Shown one piece after another: positions 25,844-35,226 of a stretch of 64,000 nt of DNA. The first letter of the stretch is position 1; each line of letters begins with the position of its first letter. The stretch comes from Gilvimarinus algae (GTDB lineage: Bacteria > Pseudomonadota > Gammaproteobacteria > Pseudomonadales > Cellvibrionaceae): contig NZ_JAULRT010000052.1 of NCBI RefSeq assembly GCF_030518215.1, forward strand, positions 310,001 through 374,000, given 5' to 3'. The notes below the pieces were generated by a model that had not been told where the DNA came from, ran no database searches, and worked only from the letters and a program-made list of their open reading frames with translations. The translations under genes and the position numbers were made by a program.

Positions 25844-25905
25844 CCTTTGGCGTGTGCCCTCACGGTCGTTTCACCAAACAACATCATTAATAAGAGCTTT
25901 ACATT

Positions 25906-26853
25906 ATGACCACCTCACATCTGGCTTTTGTTTTTCCCGGTCAGGGGTCGCAAAAAATCGGTATGTTGGCCGACTTGGCCGCCGCCTTTCCGATTGTTCA
26001 ACAGAGTTTTGACGAGGCCTCCGAGGTTCTCGGTTACGATTTGTGGGAGCGCTCCCAATCGGGGTCGCAAGAGCAAATCAACTTGACAGAGTGCACCCAG
26101 CCACTGCTTTTAACGGCCAGTGTCGCCTGTTGGCGCGTGTGGCAGGAGCGTGCCGGCGCCCGCCCGGCTCTGATGGCGGGGCACAGTCTCGGGGAGTGGT
26201 CTGCGCTCGTATGCTCCGGTGTCGTTGCTTTTGCCGATGCCGTGGCACTTGTGCGCCAGCGTGGCAAGTTCATGCAAGAGGCGGTGCCGGCTGGCGTGGG
26301 TGCCATGGCGGCGATTATCGGTCTTGAGGATGAAGCGGTTAGCGCCGCCTGTGAGAAGTCGCAGGCCGGAGAGGTGGTGGCGCCGGTCAACTTTAATTCG
26401 CCTGGGCAGGTGGTGATTGCCGGTCATTCGGCAGCCGTTGAGCGGGCGATGGAGGCCTGTAAAAGCGCTGGGGCCAAGCGTGCATTGCCTCTGCCGGTGA
26501 GTGCACCTTTTCACACCTCACTGATGCGCCCGGCCGCCGACAGGCTGGCTGAGTTAGTCAATGCAACCGAGTTTTTGGCGCCGCAAACGCCGGTGATTCA
26601 CAATGTCCATGCCCAGGTCGAGTCTGATCCGGCGCGCATCAAGGCGCTGATGATCGAGCAGATCTACGCGCCCGTGCTTTGGGTGGATTGCGTGAACGCC
26701 ATGACCGCCAAAGGCGCTACCCAATTGGTAGAGTGCGGCCCAGGTAAGGTGCTCAGCGGTTTGGCAAAGCGTATTGATCGCAATCTGAGTGCGACTTCCA
26801 TAGAAACTCCAGCCGATTTTGATGCGGCCCTGGCTGAAATTAACGGACAATAA
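25906..26853 (+). CDS. fabD: Malonyl-CoA:ACP transacylase FabD
   Basis: Loads malonyl from CoA onto acyl carrier protein for type II fatty acid synthesis. 315 residues. N-terminal VFPGQGSQKIGM, nucleophile Ser94 in GHSLGEWSAL, and His203 in SAPFHTSLM form the active site. The fabG start lies 11 bp downstream. Confidence 0.96.
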   Translation: MTTSHLAFVFPGQGSQKIGMLADLAAAFPIVQQSFDEASEVLGYDLWERSQSGSQEQINLTECTQPLLLTASVACWRVWQERAGARPALMAGHSLGEWSALVCSGVVAFADAVALVRQRGKFMQEAVPAGVGAMAAIIGLEDEAVSAACEKSQAGEVVAPVNFNSPGQVVIAGHSAAVERAMEACKSAGAKRALPLPVSAPFHTSLMRPAADRLAELVNATEFLAPQTPVIHNVHAQVESDPARIKALMIEQIYAPVLWVDCVNAMTAKGATQLVECGPGKVLSGLAKRIDRNLSATSIETPADFDAALAEINGQ

Positions 26854-26864
26854 GAGACGTATTT

Positions 26865-27608
26865 ATGAGCTTAGAAAACAAAGTGGCGCTGGTTACAGGC
26901 GCCAGCCGCGGTATTGGAGCGGCCATTGCTGAGCAATTGGCCCAGGCCGGAGCCGTGGTTATTGGTACCGCCACCAGCGAATCAGGGGCGGCGGCAATTG
27001 GCGAGCGTCTGAGTGCGGCAGGTTATCAAGGGGCGGGAATGGTGCTCGATGTGACCAGTCCGGAGTCCATTGATAATCTTCTGCAGCAGGTGCAGGAGCA
27101 GTATGGGGTACCGGTTATTTTGGTAAACAACGCCGGCATCACTCAGGACAATCTGCTGATGCGAATGTCCGAAGAAGAGTGGTTCAATGTCGTCAATACC
27201 AACCTCAGCTCTATCTATCGTCTGAGTAAGGCCGTTTTGCGTGGGATGATGAAGGCGCGCTGGGGTCGTATTGTCAATGTGGGCTCGGTGGTGGGCTCTA
27301 TGGGCAACGCTGGGCAAGCAAATTATGCGGCCACTAAAGCCGGTGCGGCCGGCTTTGCCCGCTCGCTAGCCGCCGAAGTCGGCTCGCGCGGTATTACCGT
27401 AAATACAGTGGCGCCTGGTTTTATCGATACGGATATGACCAAGATCCTACCCGATGATCAAAAGGCGGATTTGCTTAAGAGGATCCCCCTTGGCAGACTG
27501 GGCAAGCCTGAGGAAATCGCGGCGGTGGTGGCCTTTTTGGCGTCTGGTGCCGGCGGCTATGTGTCGGGCGAGACGATTCAGGTGAACGGCGGCATGTACA
27601 TGTGCTAA
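26865..27608 (+). CDS. fabG: 3-oxoacyl-ACP reductase FabG
   Basis: NADPH-dependent reduction of 3-oxoacyl-ACP, the first reductive step of each elongation cycle. 247 residues, short-chain dehydrogenase fold: TGASRGIG cofactor loop (11–18), NNAG (88–91), catalytic Ser141, Tyr154 and Lys158 (YAATK). The C terminus SGETIQVNGGMYM is standard. Good AAGAG upstream of the ATG. Confidence 0.96.
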   Translation: MSLENKVALVTGASRGIGAAIAEQLAQAGAVVIGTATSESGAAAIGERLSAAGYQGAGMVLDVTSPESIDNLLQQVQEQYGVPVILVNNAGITQDNLLMRMSEEEWFNVVNTNLSSIYRLSKAVLRGMMKARWGRIVNVGSVVGSMGNAGQANYAATKAGAAGFARSLAAEVGSRGITVNTVAPGFIDTDMTKILPDDQKADLLKRIPLGRLGKPEEIAAVVAFLASGAGGYVSGETIQVNGGMYMC

Positions 27609-27675
27609 TTTCTAGGCTAACTGTTTGTTTTTTATGAAAAAAGCTGCGCAGGGGAAAGTTTTTTTGCCCTATGCG

Positions 27676-27704
27676 TTACAACACGGTGAAAATAGATGTA
27701 AAAT
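27676..27704 (+). promoter_or_regulatory. Candidate promoter of acpP
   Basis: TAAAAT at 27699–27704, with TTACAA 17 bp upstream. A modest match, but an internal promoter is expected here because acyl carrier protein is made in great excess over FabG and the fabG–acpP gap is 192 bp. Confidence 0.4.
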
Positions 27705-27800
27705 GCGCGTCGATTTCGCCGTAGATAATCTGGAACCGCCACAGTGGTTCAGAATGGTGACGGTTTCGTCGATACTACCTACTAGGAGTTGAATTAGATC

Positions 27801-28037
27801 ATGAGCAGCATTGAAGAACGCGTAAAAAAAATCGTTGCTGAGCAACTGGGCGTTAAAGAAGATGAAGTGAAAGCCGAGGCTTCTTTCGTTGAAGATTTGG
27901 GCGCGGACTCTCTGGATACTGTAGAGTTGGTGATGGCTCTTGAAGAAGAGTTTGAAACCGAAATTCCGGATGAAGAAGCCGAGAAAATCACCACTGTTCA
28001 GTTGGCCATCGATTACATCAATGCCAATCTGGCCTGA
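27801..28037 (+). CDS. acpP: Acyl carrier protein
   Basis: Carries acyl chains on 4'-phosphopantetheine attached to Ser37 in [10 protein letters not shown]. 78 residues, very acidic, the usual length. Preceded by AGGAG nine bases before the ATG. It has its own 192-bp upstream gap and its own terminator, fitting the high expression of this protein. Confidence 0.98.
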   Translation: MSSIEERVKKIVAEQLGVKEDEVKAEASFVEDLGADSLDTVELVMALEEEFETEIPDEEAEKITTVQLAIDYINANLA

Positions 28038-28065
28038 TCTGCGATTTCGTTGATACCAGGTTTTG

Positions 28066-28106
28066 CGAAAGCCGTATTATTGCAAAATAGTACGGCTTTT
28101 TCTTTT
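28066..28106 (+). terminator. Intrinsic terminator downstream of acpP
   Basis: AAAGCCGTA … TACGGCTTT stem (28068–28076 and 28091–28099) with an inner TATT/AATA helix, followed by TTTTCTTTTT. Partial readthrough into fabF is likely. Confidence 0.75.
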
Positions 28107-28182
28107 TGAACGTTGTTGGGCAGGACGGACCCGGTTGCGAGAGCGTCGTTCTGGGTGTTCCTGTTCAGGGAGATTGATTTAA

Positions 28183-29421
28183 GTGTCGCGCAAGAGAGTG
28201 GTTGTTACCGGGCTCGGTATGGTAAGCCCGCTGGGGAATACGGTTGCTGAAACCTGGGATGGAATACTGCAGGGCAAAAGCGGTGTGGCGCCTATTGCTA
28301 CTTTCGATGTGTCGGCTTTTAGTACGCAGTTTTCCGCCTCGGTAAAAGACTTCTCCGTCGACGGTTATTTTGCCGCCAAAGATGCGCGCAAAATGGATCC
28401 CTTCATACAGTTTGGAATGGTGGCCGGCATTCAGGCAATGCGCGACTCTGGTCTGGAGGTCACCGAAGAAAACGCCACTCGAATCGGTGTGTCTATCGGT
28501 TCAGGTATTGGTGGTATTGGTACGATTGAAGACGGTACTCTTGTGGTCGAGCACAAGGGGCCGAGACGTATGTCTCCTTTCTTTGTTCCAGGTGCAATCA
28601 TCAACATGATTGCCGGTAATCTCTCGATTCACTATGGTTTACGCGGCCCGAACCTGGCGGTCACAACCGCTTGCACGACCGGCACCCATTGCATTGGTCT
28701 GGCGGCGCGCTCGATCATGTACGGCGAAACAGATGTGATGTTGGCCGGTGGCGCAGAAATGGCGACAACCCCAGTGGGGTTGGGTGGCTTCGCCGCCGCC
28801 CGTGCCCTGTCCACCCGCAACGACAATCCCACCGCCGCCAGCCGTCCTTGGGACAAAGACCGTGATGGTTTTGTCTTGGGCGATGGGGCCGGGGTTATGG
28901 TGCTTGAGGAGTACGAGCACGCCAAGGCTCGTGGAGCCAAGATTTACGCCGAGCTGGTCGGCTTTGGCATGAGTGGTGACGCCTACCATATGACCTCGCC
29001 GCCCGCCGATGGCGCTGGTGCGGCTCTATCCATGCAAAATGCCATCAATGATGCGGCCATCGCTCTGGAAGACATCAATTACATTAACGCCCACGGCACA
29101 TCAACCCCTGCCGGGGATAAAGCCGAGTGTCATGCGGTCAAAGCCGTGATGAAATCCGCAGTGGATCAAGTGGCGGTGAGTTCCACCAAGTCAATGATTG
29201 GCCATCTGTTGGGCGCTGCCGGTGCGGTCGAGGCGATTTTCAGTGTTTTGGCCATTCGAGACCAGGTGGCCCCGCCGACCATCAACCTCGATAACCCCGA
29301 TGAAGGTTGCGACATCAACCTGGTGCCCCATACCGCTCAGCAGCGCGCTATCAAGGCGGTACTGAGTAACTCCTTCGGTTTTGGCGGTACTAACGGATCG
29401 CTGATCTTTTCCAAGCTGTGA
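28183..29421 (+). CDS. fabF: 3-oxoacyl-ACP synthase II
   Basis: Condensing enzyme of fatty acid elongation. 412 residues. The catalytic triad is Cys164 (TTACTTGTH), His304 ([10 protein letters not shown]) and His341 (GHLLGAAG). The start is GTG at 28183 with AGGGAG upstream; it gives the standard N terminus [11 protein letters not shown]. Also the likely site controlling the ratio of unsaturated C18 in this type of pathway. pabC follows after 35 bp. Confidence 0.96.
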   Translation: MSRKRVVVTGLGMVSPLGNTVAETWDGILQGKSGVAPIATFDVSAFSTQFSASVKDFSVDGYFAAKDARKMDPFIQFGMVAGIQAMRDSGLEVTEENATRIGVSIGSGIGGIGTIEDGTLVVEHKGPRRMSPFFVPGAIINMIAGNLSIHYGLRGPNLAVTTACTTGTHCIGLAARSIMYGETDVMLAGGAEMATTPVGLGGFAAARALSTRNDNPTAASRPWDKDRDGFVLGDGAGVMVLEEYEHAKARGAKIYAELVGFGMSGDAYHMTSPPADGAGAALSMQNAINDAAIALEDINYINAHGTSTPAGDKAECHAVKAVMKSAVDQVAVSSTKSMIGHLLGAAGAVEAIFSVLAIRDQVAPPTINLDNPDEGCDINLVPHTAQQRAIKAVLSNSFGFGGTNGSLIFSKL

Positions 29422-29456
29422 TACTTTAACCCAATTGCCTTTGAAGGCGGCTCCTG

Positions 29457-30335
29457 ATGTCCGATTTCAAAGCCCCCCTTACCTGGATCAATGGCGAGCG
29501 CGGAGGCGGTATTTCGCCGCTGGATCGCGGCTTCGCCTACGGCGATGGCCTGTTTGAAACCTGCCGTGTTGATCGCGGCAGCATTCCTTTGTGGCAGCAA
29601 CATCTCAAACGTTTATCTCAAAGCGCTGAAAAGCTATCAATCCCCTTCGATATCAACCTGTTACAGCTCTATCTTAAAGTTGTCTTTGACGACTTGGGCG
29701 CCGCTTCCGGTGTGCTTAAGCTGACTTTGACGAGAGGGGAAGGGGGGCGAGGCTATGGCTTGCCAGAGGCGGTAAGGCCCAATTGGGTTGTGCTTTTTAC
29801 CCCTGGAGAGATTCCCATGGACTCCAGTCCCTGCAGCGTTCGGGTGTGCCGTCAGCGGCTGTCGCGCAATGCTTCCCTCGCCGGTCTCAAGCACCTCAAT
29901 CGGCTTGAAAATATACTGGCGCGTGCTGAGTGGAGTGATTCGGCGATCGCCGAGGGATTGATGCTTGACGACACCGGGCGGGTGATCGAGGCAACTTCTC
30001 ACAACCTCTTTGCTCTGATCGATGGCGTCTGGTGTACCCCTGAGCTCGGTGAGGCGGGGGTGCGCGGGGTCATGCGTCAACTCGTGATAGAAGAGCTGGC
30101 GCCCGCTCTCGGCGTGGAAGTCGCTGAGCGCGCTCTTTCACTAGAGCATATCGCCAGCGCTCGTGAGCTGATGGTGTGCAACAGCGTGCGAGCTATACGC
30201 CCCGTCGATTGCGTCCTCGACAGTGACGGACGTGAGCTGGTGCTTTTTGATAGCGCGGAACAGGGCCTTCGGTTACACCGGGCGCTCGATGATTGGATGA
30301 GCAAAAGAGGTAGCAAACACCAGTGGGACAAGTAG
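29457..30335 (+). CDS. pabC: Aminodeoxychorismate lyase
   Basis: PLP enzyme that converts 4-amino-4-deoxychorismate to p-aminobenzoate and pyruvate for folate synthesis. 292 residues, fold-type IV. N-terminal PLDRGFAYGDGLFET and the PLP lysine Lys145 in LAGLKHLNRLEN are diagnostic. EATSHNLFAL is the phosphate-binding segment. D-amino-acid aminotransferases share the fold, but the fabF–pabC–mltG order supports PabC. Confidence 0.93.
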   Translation: MSDFKAPLTWINGERGGGISPLDRGFAYGDGLFETCRVDRGSIPLWQQHLKRLSQSAEKLSIPFDINLLQLYLKVVFDDLGAASGVLKLTLTRGEGGRGYGLPEAVRPNWVVLFTPGEIPMDSSPCSVRVCRQRLSRNASLAGLKHLNRLENILARAEWSDSAIAEGLMLDDTGRVIEATSHNLFALIDGVWCTPELGEAGVRGVMRQLVIEELAPALGVEVAERALSLEHIASARELMVCNSVRAIRPVDCVLDSDGRELVLFDSAEQGLRLHRALDDWMSKRGSKHQWDK

Positions 30336-30337
30336 CA

Positions 30338-31393
30338 ATGGGTTTTATCCGCCGTGTCTGCCTGCTGACCCTGTTGGCAGCCGTGGTCTCCGCCTTCGGC
30401 GCTTTTCAGTACTTTAAAAAGTGGCTCAATGAGCCTCTGGAGTTGGGGCAGGATGGTCTGGAGTATCAACTGCAGCGCGGCGGATCTTTGGGGCAGGTGG
30501 CTCACACCATGGCCCGCGATCAGGTATTGAAGCACCCTCAGGTACTCGTGCTCTATGCGCGCCTGACCGGCCAGGGTCAGGTTCGTGCCGGCGATTATCG
30601 CTTTGAGGCTGGTACTACGCCAGCCCGACTGGTGGCCATCCTCAACACCGGTGACGTTGTCGACTACAGTGTGACCCTTATTGAGGGCTGGACCTTTGCG
30701 CAGGCGCTAGAAGCTTTAAGTGCTGCACCAAGAGTGGAGGCGCGGCTCAAGGGCGAGCCACTGGAGGCCCAGCTGGCGATGCTTGATCTGCCAATTGAGC
30801 ACCCCGAAGGCTGGTTTTTCCCCGATACCTATCACTATTCGGGGGGCACGACGGATATTGAGATCTTGCATCGGGCTTACCGCAAAATGCGCACCCGGCT
30901 GGATGCTTTGTGGCAGGGGCGGGGGGATGGTTTACCTTACGAATCGCCCTACGAAGCGCTGATTATGGCCTCGATTGTCGAACGCGAGACGGGAGCCAGT
31001 TGGGAGCGCCAGAAAATCGCGGGCGTTTTTGTCCGCCGGTTACAACAGAATATGCGGCTGCAAACCGACCCTACCGTCATTTACGGTATGGGCACTCAGT
31101 ACCAAGGTAGGATCGGTTACGACGATTTGCGCCGCGACACCCCTTACAACACCTACACCCGCCGGGGTTTGCCGCCGACACCCATCGCCTTGCCCGGCGA
31201 AGGGGCGCTCTATGCCAGTATGCACCCCGAGCCGGGCACTGAGCTCTATTTTGTGGCCAAGGGCGACGGGACCCATGTGTTTTCTTCCTCACTCGAAGAA
31301 CACAATGCAGCGGTCCAGCAGTATCAACTGAAACGCCGTAGCGACTATCGCTCAACCCTAACACCCGGTGCTGGTACAGGGGTAACACAGTAG
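30338..31393 (+). CDS. mltG: Endolytic murein transglycosylase MltG
   Basis: Inner-membrane enzyme that cuts nascent glycan strands and may set their length. From ATG at 30338 (two bases after the pabC stop) 351 residues: an N-terminal signal anchor (about 5–24), a LysM-like part, then the YceG domain with catalytic Glu215 in ASIVERETG and NMRLQTDPTVIYGMG. A GTG at 30323, overlapping pabC by 13 bases, would add five residues and is an acceptable alternative. In most relatives tmk and holB follow; here glnS does. Confidence 0.93.
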   Translation: MGFIRRVCLLTLLAAVVSAFGAFQYFKKWLNEPLELGQDGLEYQLQRGGSLGQVAHTMARDQVLKHPQVLVLYARLTGQGQVRAGDYRFEAGTTPARLVAILNTGDVVDYSVTLIEGWTFAQALEALSAAPRVEARLKGEPLEAQLAMLDLPIEHPEGWFFPDTYHYSGGTTDIEILHRAYRKMRTRLDALWQGRGDGLPYESPYEALIMASIVERETGASWERQKIAGVFVRRLQQNMRLQTDPTVIYGMGTQYQGRIGYDDLRRDTPYNTYTRRGLPPTPIALPGEGALYASMHPEPGTELYFVAKGDGTHVFSSSLEEHNAAVQQYQLKRRSDYRSTLTPGAGTGVTQ

Positions 31394-31469
31394 GAAATCA
31401 GGGGCTTAGGCTATACAATACCCGCCTTTGCGCCTCTTGGCGTTGGGTTTAATCTGGATTGTGAGCGGT

Positions 31470-33164
31470 ATGAGCGACACACCTTCAAGCGAAAGCGCGG
31501 CAAAGCAAAAGCCGGCGCACTTTATTCAAAACATCATCAAGCGCGACTTGGATGAGGGAAAAGTAACGTCCATTGTGACGCGCTTTCCACCCGAGCCTAA
31601 CGGTTATTTGCACATCGGCCACGCCAAGTCCATTTGCCTGAATTTTGGCCTGGCGAAAGATTTTGGCGGACAGTGCAATCTGCGATTTGACGATACCAAC
31701 CCCGAAAAAGAGAGCGATGAGTACGTCGAGTCTATTAAGCGCGACGTCAGCTGGCTGGGCTTTCAGTGGCAAGGAGATATTCGTTTTACCTCGGACTATT
31801 TTGACACTCTCTACAGCTGGGCGTTGGAGCTGATTCGGGTGGGCAAAGCCTACGTATGCGATCTGACGCCGGAGCAAGCCCGCGAATACCGCGGCACCTT
31901 GACCGAGCCTGGCCGCAACAGCCCAACACGCGATCGCAGCGTCGAGGAAAACCTAACCTTGTTTGAAAAAATGCGGGCGGGTGAGTTCGATGAAGGGCGC
32001 TGCTCTCTGCGCGCAAAAATTGATATGGCCTCCCCCAACATCAATATGCGCGATCCGGTTATTTATCGCATTAAAAAAGTCAGGCATCACCACACAGGAG
32101 ATAAGTGGTGTGTGTACCCCTCCTACGATTTTGCTCATGGGCAAAGCGATGCTATTGAGGGCGTGACACATTCTATTTGCACACTGGAGTTTGAAGACCA
32201 TCGGCCCCTGTATGAGTGGTTTATTGCCAACTTGTCGGTGCCGGCCACTCCCAAACAGTACGAGTTTGCCCGACTTAACCTGAACTATACCGTCACGAGC
32301 AAGCGCAAGCTTCGTCAGCTGGTTGATGATGGCCATGTGGACGGTTGGGACGACCCGCGTATGCCGACCATATCCGGCATGCGTCGGCGGGGCTTTACGC
32401 CTGCTTCACTGCGTAATTTTTGCGAGAGGATTGGCGTAACCCGCGCCGACAGCGTCGTAGATGTTGGCATGCTTGAGTACTGTGTGCGGGATGACCTTGA
32501 TAAGAATGCACCGCGTGCAATGTGTGTGCTGCGCCCGCTAAAAGTGACCTTGACCAACTACCCCGAAGACAGGCGCGAGGAGTTTGTTGCGCCAGGCCAT
32601 CCTAACCGTGATGATCTGGGTGAGCGTCGTCTGTCCTTTGGTCCTTCGCTCTATATCGATAGAGAAGATTTTCGTGAAGAGGCCAATAAAAAATACAAGC
32701 GTCTTGTTATTGGCAAGCGTGTGCGCCTTCGAAATGCCTACGTAATTGAAGCGGATGAATGCATAAAGGATGACGGTGGCCAAATCATTGAGGTCAAAGC
32801 CCGCGTCATTGACAATACCATCGGTCAGGATCCCGAGGACGGCATAAAACCAAAAGGTGTGATTCACTGGGTCAGTGCCCATGATCATCTTGCCTGCGAC
32901 GTGCGCCTTTACGATCGGCTTTTTACCGAGGAGTCCCCAGGCAGTGGTGGCAAGGATTTTCTGGAGTCCATTAATCCGGACAGCCTTGAAGTGCTCACCG
33001 GCTGCATGGCCGAACCATCGCTTGCGAATGCGGCTGCAGAGTTTGCGTATCAGTTCGAGAGAGAAGGGTATTTCTGTCTGGACGAAAAATACAGCAAGTC
33101 GGGTAAGCCCGTGTTCAATCGCACGATTGGTCTGCGTGATAGCTGGGCAAAAATTGCGGACTGA
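31470..33164 (+). CDS. glnS: Glutaminyl-tRNA synthetase
   Basis: Charges tRNA-Gln; class I aminoacyl-tRNA synthetase, cytoplasmic. 564 residues from ATG at 31470; the frame extends to 31428 without family support. HIGH motif at 48–51 (YLHIGHAKS). The second signature reads [10 protein letters not shown] where most GlnS have a Met before SKRKL; the Lys residues are kept. The C-terminal anticodon-binding barrels are complete. A possible -10, TACAAT, is at 31414–31419. cysS follows after 48 bp. Confidence 0.96.
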   Translation: MSDTPSSESAAKQKPAHFIQNIIKRDLDEGKVTSIVTRFPPEPNGYLHIGHAKSICLNFGLAKDFGGQCNLRFDDTNPEKESDEYVESIKRDVSWLGFQWQGDIRFTSDYFDTLYSWALELIRVGKAYVCDLTPEQAREYRGTLTEPGRNSPTRDRSVEENLTLFEKMRAGEFDEGRCSLRAKIDMASPNINMRDPVIYRIKKVRHHHTGDKWCVYPSYDFAHGQSDAIEGVTHSICTLEFEDHRPLYEWFIANLSVPATPKQYEFARLNLNYTVTSKRKLRQLVDDGHVDGWDDPRMPTISGMRRRGFTPASLRNFCERIGVTRADSVVDVGMLEYCVRDDLDKNAPRAMCVLRPLKVTLTNYPEDRREEFVAPGHPNRDDLGERRLSFGPSLYIDREDFREEANKKYKRLVIGKRVRLRNAYVIEADECIKDDGGQIIEVKARVIDNTIGQDPEDGIKPKGVIHWVSAHDHLACDVRLYDRLFTEESPGSGGKDFLESINPDSLEVLTGCMAEPSLANAAAEFAYQFEREGYFCLDEKYSKSGKPVFNRTIGLRDSWAKIAD

Positions 33165-33212
33165 ACGAACCGTTGAGTTTGTGAAGTCATTATTCATCAA
33201 AGCAGCAGGACT

Positions 33213-34607
33213 ATGTCTCTAAGAATTTACAGCACCCTCAGCCGCCAGAAAGAAGTCTTTATACCGAAAGAGCCGGGTAAAATCGGCCTCTACGTGTGTG
33301 GCGTGACTGTTTACGATTATTGCCATATTGGACACGCGCGGGTGTTGGTGGCGTTTGACGTGATTACGCGCTTTTTGCGCTCGCAGGGGTGGGAGGTCAA
33401 CTATGTCCGCAACATAACCGACATAGACGACAAAATTCTCAACCGCGCTGCTGAGAACGGCGAGGCCTACACGGATCTGACGGCCCGCTTTATTGACTTT
33501 ATGCACGAGGACGAGCGGGCGCTGGGCGTGCTGGCGCCCTCGATCGAGCCTCGTGCAACCGCTCATATCGACGATATTCTGGCAATGATCGGTCAACTGG
33601 TCGATAAGGGCCACGCGTATTCGGCGTCCAATGGCGATGTCTATTACCGAGTCTCCAGCTTTGCCGATTACGGCAAATTGACCAACAAAGACCCCGAGCA
33701 ATTATTGGCCGGCGCCCGGGTAGAGGTGGATAGCGCGAAGGAAGACCCGCGGGATTTCGCACTGTGGAAACACGCTGATGAGGCCGAGGTGGGTTGGGAC
33801 TCCCCATGGGGACGGGGCCGTCCTGGCTGGCACATCGAGTGCTCCGCCATGAGTAAAACCTGTCTCGGGCGGCATTTCGATATTCATGGCGGTGGTCCGG
33901 ACTTGCCGTTTCCCCACCATGAAAATGAAATTGCCCAGAGCGAGGCCGCCAACGGCTGCCAATACGCCAACTACTGGATGCACGCCGGTGCCGTACGCCT
34001 GGACGGCGAGAAGATGTCCAAGTCCTTGGGTAACTTCTTTACTATTCGCGACGTTCTCGCGAAGTACCACCCGGAGGTAGTACGTTATCTGCTGATTGCG
34101 AGCCACTACCGAAGTCCGATCAATTATTCGGAAGACAACTTAATTGAGGCACGCTCAGGCTTGGACCGTTTTTACAGCGCTCTGCGTGGCTATGAAGACG
34201 TTAGCGCCGCCTCGCCCGATGATTTGACCGGCAGCGAGTTTTATCAGCGCTTTGTCGAGGCGATGAGTGACGATTTCAATACTCGTGTGGCGCTTGCCGC
34301 AATGTTTGATCAGGCCCGCGCCCTCAATAGTGAAAGTGATCCGCAGGCGGCCGCTGCCGCCGCTGCCGCGCTGAAAGCGATGGGCAAGGTGTTGGGATTG
34401 CTGGAGGCGTCGCCCGAGCAATTTCTGCAAGCCGGCTCAGAGTCAGATATGCCTGCGCAGATGGTGGAAGCCTTAATAGACGAGCGCATTGCGGCAAAGA
34501 AAGCTCGGGATTTTGCTCGCGCCGACGAAATTCGGGCCCAACTGACCGAGGCGGGTATTGTGCTGGAAGACTCCGCTCAGGGGACTGCCTGGCGCCGCGA
34601 GGCATAG
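33213..34607 (+). CDS. cysS: Cysteinyl-tRNA synthetase
   Basis: Charges tRNA-Cys. 464 residues. HIGH at 38–41 (YDYCHIGHARV), KMSKS in GEKMSKSLGN near residue 268. Zinc ligands are Cys29 (LYVCGVTV), Cys near 209 in WHIECSAMS, and the His/Glu of PHHENEIAQ. An Ala-rich stretch near residue 370 (AAAAAAAL) is a local low-complexity loop. The glnS–cysS neighbourhood is also found in Pseudomonas. Confidence 0.97.
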   Translation: MSLRIYSTLSRQKEVFIPKEPGKIGLYVCGVTVYDYCHIGHARVLVAFDVITRFLRSQGWEVNYVRNITDIDDKILNRAAENGEAYTDLTARFIDFMHEDERALGVLAPSIEPRATAHIDDILAMIGQLVDKGHAYSASNGDVYYRVSSFADYGKLTNKDPEQLLAGARVEVDSAKEDPRDFALWKHADEAEVGWDSPWGRGRPGWHIECSAMSKTCLGRHFDIHGGGPDLPFPHHENEIAQSEAANGCQYANYWMHAGAVRLDGEKMSKSLGNFFTIRDVLAKYHPEVVRYLLIASHYRSPINYSEDNLIEARSGLDRFYSALRGYEDVSAASPDDLTGSEFYQRFVEAMSDDFNTRVALAAMFDQARALNSESDPQAAAAAAAALKAMGKVLGLLEASPEQFLQAGSESDMPAQMVEALIDERIAAKKARDFARADEIRAQLTEAGIVLEDSAQGTAWRREA

Positions 34608-34643
34608 GCCAGTGAATACATTTCATGCAAACGGGGTAACGCG

Positions 34644-34988
34644 ATGTTTTTGAAGCGGATAACAGCTGTAGTACTGCTGATGTTTAGTGCCTTGTCACTG
34701 GCAGATAATGGGAACCGAGTTTGGCTGGATGTACGTTCGGCCGAAGAGTTTGCGGCCGGTCACCTGGAGGGGGCGATAAACATTCCTCATGGCGAGGTTG
34801 TTGCTGGCGTCCAGGCACTCAACATTGACAAGGATACGCCCCTGGTGCTCTATTGCCGCAGTGGGCGCCGGGCGCAGATGGCACTGGAAGCGCTGCAGAA
34901 AGCCGGTTATCAGAACCTGGTGAATGCTGAGGACGAAGAGGGCGCGCGCGCGCTCAAAGCGGCTGATGCCCAGAGCGGTGGAGACTGA
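34644..34988 (+). CDS. Periplasmic rhodanese-like protein (PspE type)
   Basis: 114 residues. A signal peptide ends at about Ala20 (SALSLA), followed by a single rhodanese domain with VWLDVRSAEEFAAGHLEGA and active-site Cys71 in LYCRSGRRA. The family moves a sulfane sulfur from thiosulfate to thiol acceptors; the physiological partner is unknown. It is 36 bp after cysS and 5 bp before a small membrane protein gene. Confidence 0.88.
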   Translation: MFLKRITAVVLLMFSALSLADNGNRVWLDVRSAEEFAAGHLEGAINIPHGEVVAGVQALNIDKDTPLVLYCRSGRRAQMALEALQKAGYQNLVNAEDEEGARALKAADAQSGGD

Positions 34989-34993
34989 TCGGC

Positions 34994-35218
34994 GTGATCA
35001 GACGTTTTTCTCTGTTTCGCAGTCTCGGCCGCTACCGCCGTCTTGCCGCAACCTGTTTTCTCTCTTGCCTGTGCTTTATCGGGCTGGCTGTGTACGGTTG
35101 GGGTGTCAGCTGGCGGGAGGTGGGTAGCTATGCGTTTGCGGCTCTTGTGCTCTTGCTGGGAACCGTGGCGGTGGCGGCCTTTACGGGCTGGTTGTTGTAC
35201 CTGCTCCGCAAGCGCTAA
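34994..35218 (+). CDS. Small inner-membrane protein of unknown function
   Basis: 74 residues from GTG at 34994. Two strongly hydrophobic segments (about 18–36 and 44–68), a basic N terminus (IRRFSLFRSLGRYRRL) and a basic end (LLRKR) predict a helical hairpin with both ends in the cytoplasm. The rhodanese gene ends 5 bp before, with GGAG in its last codons, so it looks co-expressed. No family recognised. It ends 8 bp from the convergent corB-like gene, leaving little room for a terminator. Confidence 0.6.
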   Translation: MIRRFSLFRSLGRYRRLAATCFLSCLCFIGLAVYGWGVSWREVGSYAFAALVLLLGTVAVAAFTGWLLYLLRKR

Positions 35219-35226
35219 ACCTTGCG

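Noticed and set aside
30323-30337. GTG start for mltG overlapping pabC
   Set aside because: Possible, but the ATG at 30338 gives the usual short cytoplasmic N terminus before the signal anchor; kept only as an alternative.
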